Shown here one piece after another: positions 60,489-64,000 of a stretch of DNA of 64,000 nucleotides. Location: contig OZ026608.1 of assembly GCA_964020085.1 (NCBI GenBank), forward strand, positions 15,646,479 to 15,710,478, read 5' to 3'. The notes beneath the pieces were generated by a model. That model was not told the origin of the DNA. It made no database searches and worked only from the letters and a program-made list of their open reading frames with translations. How positions within the stretch are numbered: the first letter of the stretch is position 1; each line of letters opens with the position of its first letter. The position numbers were made by a program, and so were the translations under genes. This DNA comes from Micromussa lordhowensis. Its lineage: Eukaryota; Cnidaria; Anthozoa; Scleractinia; Lobophylliidae.

Positions 60489-61381
60489 AAGTGAGTGTGA
60501 CTTGAATTTATGATCTAAGAAATTCTAAAATTAGGACCACGTATACCTTAAACACAATAAAACCCAAAAAGAAGATGCGTTATTGGAATCTACTGGAAAA
60601 TATTCCATACTAAAAAAATCCAGAGAATGGCGAGCTCTTTTTTAGTAAGTTAAAACTATTCACTGAACATTTTTCATTCGAAAACTTCAAATCACAGTTC
60701 GCTATTATTTTAGAGTCTCAATAACTAGCGGACTGAAATTGTCTTTGTATTCATTCTAATAACTAAAAATCTGGTCTTGTAGAGGGTTTAAAACTGCAGC
60801 GAAAGTTGACAATTGTTTCAATTCTCGGCCGTAAACTGTCGACTCTCGGCGACCCTCGTCGACCATCGTGCACTCTCGGAAACACTCGTGGCGACTCGAA
60901 GAACCTGTTTCAGTTTTCAAGAGTCAACAAGAGCGTTCGCATGTTTCATAACTACGTACATGACAGTTAAAGAACAAATATTATGGACCGTCACTGAGGT
61001 GGATCTAGGGGTGGGTCCCGTCGAATCCCCTAAATAAAAAAAGTAAGACACGATAACTTGGCCTCAGAATGCCAGAAATCCCATTTCTGAGGACCTCAAT
61101 TTTAAAGCTTTTGCGCGGAAGAATGACCCCGGAACCCTCTAAAGGGAACCCCCAAGAGGGAGCCCCTTACAAGGGACCTCCTTCCGCGGTCCGAATCTTG
61201 GACCTCCTCTAAAATCTTGTATCCGCCTCAGCGTCATTCTCGTTTAGTCCGTCCTTTAAAAAAACACCTGCACCTAACACAATTGTGGATAAACTACATA
61301 TGAGCTAACGTGACAAAATTATCCCTCCCGTTACGTGACATGAGCTAATCCTTTAAAATACTTAACTGTCAGTTATCGTAA
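60489..61381. other. Convergent intergenic region; no gene recognised
   Basis: This lies between the triplicated CFAP57 3' end and the stop of the minus-strand vWA-like gene. A cluster of ctcgtcgac/ctctcgg-like short repeats at 60825-60900 is the only pattern noticed. Confidence 0.4.
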
Positions 61382-63101
61382 TTACCGACTGGTGTCCACT
61401 TCGTACAAGAAGCCGGTATCGGGCATAAGAACCCGATTATATGACGTACTCTGCACAAACACGCGCCATTTTTCAAAGGACGCGGGCTTAATTTTACTTG
61501 CTCCTCCAGCGCCGATCATTTCGCATGCCTCGGGCCCAGTGAACATGTCACCGGACACTTTGTCGACCAAAACAACTTCCTTCTTGTCCGATATCTTCTC
61601 TGGCTTGGTGAATTCGTAAAATCCACCCCCTGCTTTGAACGGGAGATCGTTCTTCTCGACGAAAGTGCGAATGTCACACCGTTCATCGACTTCCAGGATC
61701 TGGCAAAGAAATGTGAAGTTAATAAGCTTTTGGAACAAACTTAACCACATAACACATTATTTCCTAGGAAGGCCATTGCAAGTGCTATCGAGAAAGAAAC
61801 CCTCCCCGACTGTATATGAGAGCTGAGAGAGGTACTGAAAACATTATGGCAATAAATTGATTATTGACTTTTACACCGCGCCATAGAAAACACAGCCAAT
61901 CACAATACGGGAAACTCCTTGTATACTCGACGGCATTTCACCCAACGTTCCCATCGTGCGCTGCATTGATTGTATTGGTCACTGCATTTTTTATGGCATG
62001 GTGTAAAACAGTTATGCAACACTTTCTCGTGGAATACTTACAGGTCAACGCACTCCGCGAGTGCATTTATTATGGGGATTTACCTGCATGAGTTCACTAA
62101 CAATGAACGAGAAAGGCTTTGCGAGTGCGGTATTGAAAATTTCGAGTTCATTGTTAGTGAACGAGTTCAGATAAATCCCGATAATTCACGAGCAATGAGT
62201 GCGTTAACATTTTTATTATTCAAATTGAATACACTGCACAAAGAAATCGTCAAACTTTGAGTCAGCCGAAGCCATGGGGTAATGACAGTGGTGTGTTGAA
62301 TTTACACCACGGCTATTACACCACGATGATGACGTCAAGGAGGTTGTTTCGTCACAATCCAGTATCACGTGGTACAAATCAGCCAATCAGAAAATCGGAA
62401 TTCGTACAGTGTATGAAATTTGAATACCATGGAATATTCTGCTTATCAGTATACACACTCGCCTAGAGGTTCGTGTGTTTACCGAGAAAATTCAAGTGAC
62501 TTGTGGGACGTTCCATGGTTTACCACTCAAAGGCGTTGCATAACTAGTATCTCTCTACAAAGTGTGGTTGTTTTCAATAAAATGTTGAGCAGCTATGTCG
62601 TTGACGTCACCAGACTATGACGTCACTGACCTGAAATCGTGAGGGATTGACCGGTACCAGTCCTCCGCAGTCTGTACCGCCCGTGTAGGTACTGGTGCTT
62701 CGCCCAGCCAGGGTGTCAAAAAGCGAGTGCATGTTACGATTCAACCCAGAGCCCTTTGACCTCGCCTTGACCTCTGCTTCAAACGCCTCCAGATGTTCTA
62801 CGCCCTGCTCACGATAACAAATGGCGGTCAGGAAATCCACGATAGAAGCAAACTGGTCCAGTTTCAAATGCCATCCACATGTGAGCTCGGCGAGTTGGCG
62901 GTAAAATGTATCCGAACCGCCATAGTTAAGGCACTGCACCGAGTATATACGCACTCCCATCTCGTTGTAGAGTTTCTTAGCTTCTTCTCGCCAGTCGATC
63001 TTGAGCTTGTTCAAGTGGTACGAAGGGGGGTGGGGCGAGGCGTCACCCAGCATCACCAACGAACGCTGAGAGTCTGGTGACCAGGAAAGTTCTTCACGGA
63101 C
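61382..63101 (-). CDS. von Willebrand A-like domain protein, last two exons (5' part missing)
   Basis: Exon 63101-62631 (157 codons, phase 0 at both ends, acceptor tcctag, donor GTCAGT) joins exon 61699-61382 (acceptor tttgccag, TAA at 61384-61382), giving 262 residues of a C-terminus. SLVMLGDASPHPPSYHLNKL, then IDWREEAKKLYNEMGVRIYS, then YRQLAELTCGWHLKLDQF resembles the second half of a vWA fold: a beta strand with GDASPHPP, a helix, a second strand, then the closing helix. The metal-binding DxSxS motif would lie in upstream exons outside the window. The last exon adds a conserved-looking tail (KWRVFVQSTSYNRVLMPDTG). I know of similar uncharacterised vWA proteins in invertebrates but of no assigned role. 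The final CGG-TAA could instead be a GTAA donor, so the end is less certain. It is convergent with CFAP57. Confidence 0.75.
62047..62206. repeat. 160-bp palindromic element in the vWA-gene intron
   Basis: Outer AACGCACTC pairs with GAGTGCGTT at 62198-62206. Inner gagttcactaacaatgaac (62090-62108) pairs with 62145-62163, and tatggggattta pairs with taaatcccgata. A palindromic MITE. Confidence 0.65.
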
Positions 63102-64000
63102 CTAGGAGAAAACTCGAAAATTTCAACATAAGTATTGAATGACTTAATATTACAAGAAATAATGGAAACATTAGGATACTGTGTTGGATGGGAATGTCTG
63201 AGAATTTTCCTGCCTAACGAGTTGGTCTGAAAAAATAAAGTTGTTGATCGCCATTGTTAGCTATTGCTCACGTCAACTTCACACATGGCATGAAATTAAC
63301 AAATTGACGTCAGTTTTCCATGCGTCTGTCCTGTTATTGATCATAAATTTAGTCATCACATTGTCAAAGTAGCTGTGGATCCACGAGGCGATAGCCGAGT
63401 GGATCCGCAGACTACTTTGACAATGTAATGACGAAATTCATTGTCAATAATTTCAAATTCATGTGTCTGTCCACATATTGACGATAAAAATTAGCCAATG
63501 AGCGCGCGAGAATTTCTGCAGCTATCGTAAAAACAGTGTTTGTATGGAGGGATTCAAACACTGTTTCAGGCCACGTAATAAACAACATTTGGAAAAGGAG
63601 AAAAAAGGGAAGTGCTTTCTTATGACGACATTTTTCCTTTAACCATTGTTATTATATAAAGAATTCCTGTTTCGCCCTCCTTACTTGATAAACTATGTAA
63701 TATATAGATTTAGGCCAGCCTAAAAGCGTAGCTCCTGGGCCGGGTTGTTCAGAGCCCGATCAAACTAGCCGAGGATAAAGTAGAATTTTGATTTGAGTTT
63801 TGTAACTTTGCGGTGACATTTTCTGTATATTGTTTTTGTGTTTTGAATTTTAATGAAAGCAAAATACGCAAAACAAAAGCAGTGAAAAAACTTTGTACAA
63901 AAGAAAAGGTTATAATTCGGTTAAATTTTAATCCTGGGTTAGCGTTAACCGGCTTCCTACCAACCCTACGCTGTTTACAGCAAGTTAATCCTGACATGAG
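63102..64000. other. Upstream intron of the vWA-like gene; no exon seen
   Basis: The earlier vWA exons are not visible up to the window end, so this is probably intron. It contains the palindrome at 63337-63448. Confidence 0.45.
63337..63448. repeat. Palindromic element with CGAGGCGATAGCCGAG core
   Basis: Arms CATTGTCAAAGTAG and GTGGATCC pair across the core at 63384-63399; looser pairing extends outwards (attgatcataaattt against aaattcattgtcaat). The core is identical to that at 33787-33802. Confidence 0.75.

Overview
The window looks like nuclear DNA of an animal, most likely an anthozoan cnidarian such as a stony coral or anemone. It is AT-rich, with multi-exon genes, GT-AG introns of 0.3-6 kb, a cilium gene that follows the vertebrate protein almost exon by exon, an Rh-type ammonium channel, and very many short palindromic elements. 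The organism call is an inference. No bacterial operons, rRNA or CRISPR were seen.

Layout. 1-6.7 kb has no recognisable gene, only a decayed LINE reverse transcriptase (2868-4250) and palindromes. 6.77-30.4 kb on the minus strand is one Rh glycoprotein locus. Eight shared body exons (6768-10691) are preceded upstream by five versions of the first exon at 12.2, 17.3, 22.7 (dead), 23.6 and 30.2 kb. All five end at the same codon position and splice phase with a GTAAG donor, and no body exon is repeated. I read this as an array of alternative first exons, each probably with its own promoter, that swap the first membrane helix and the glycosylated first outer loop of one channel. A 1.7-kb divergent region then leads to CFAP57 (WDR65) on the plus strand, in 17 exons from 32096 to 52754. 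Its last three exons, 3' UTR and about 1.5 kb of flank lie in three nearly identical tandem 3074-bp copies (51267-60488). 61.4-63.1 kb on the minus strand holds the last two visible exons of a von Willebrand A-like protein whose 5' part lies outside the window.

The genes do not form a pathway. The Rh protein would pass NH3 and perhaps CO2 across membranes; CFAP57 works in motile cilia; the vWA-like protein has no assigned role. The two features most worth following up are the Rh first-exon array and the recent triplication of the CFAP57 3' end, whose left breakpoint lies inside a palindromic transposon.
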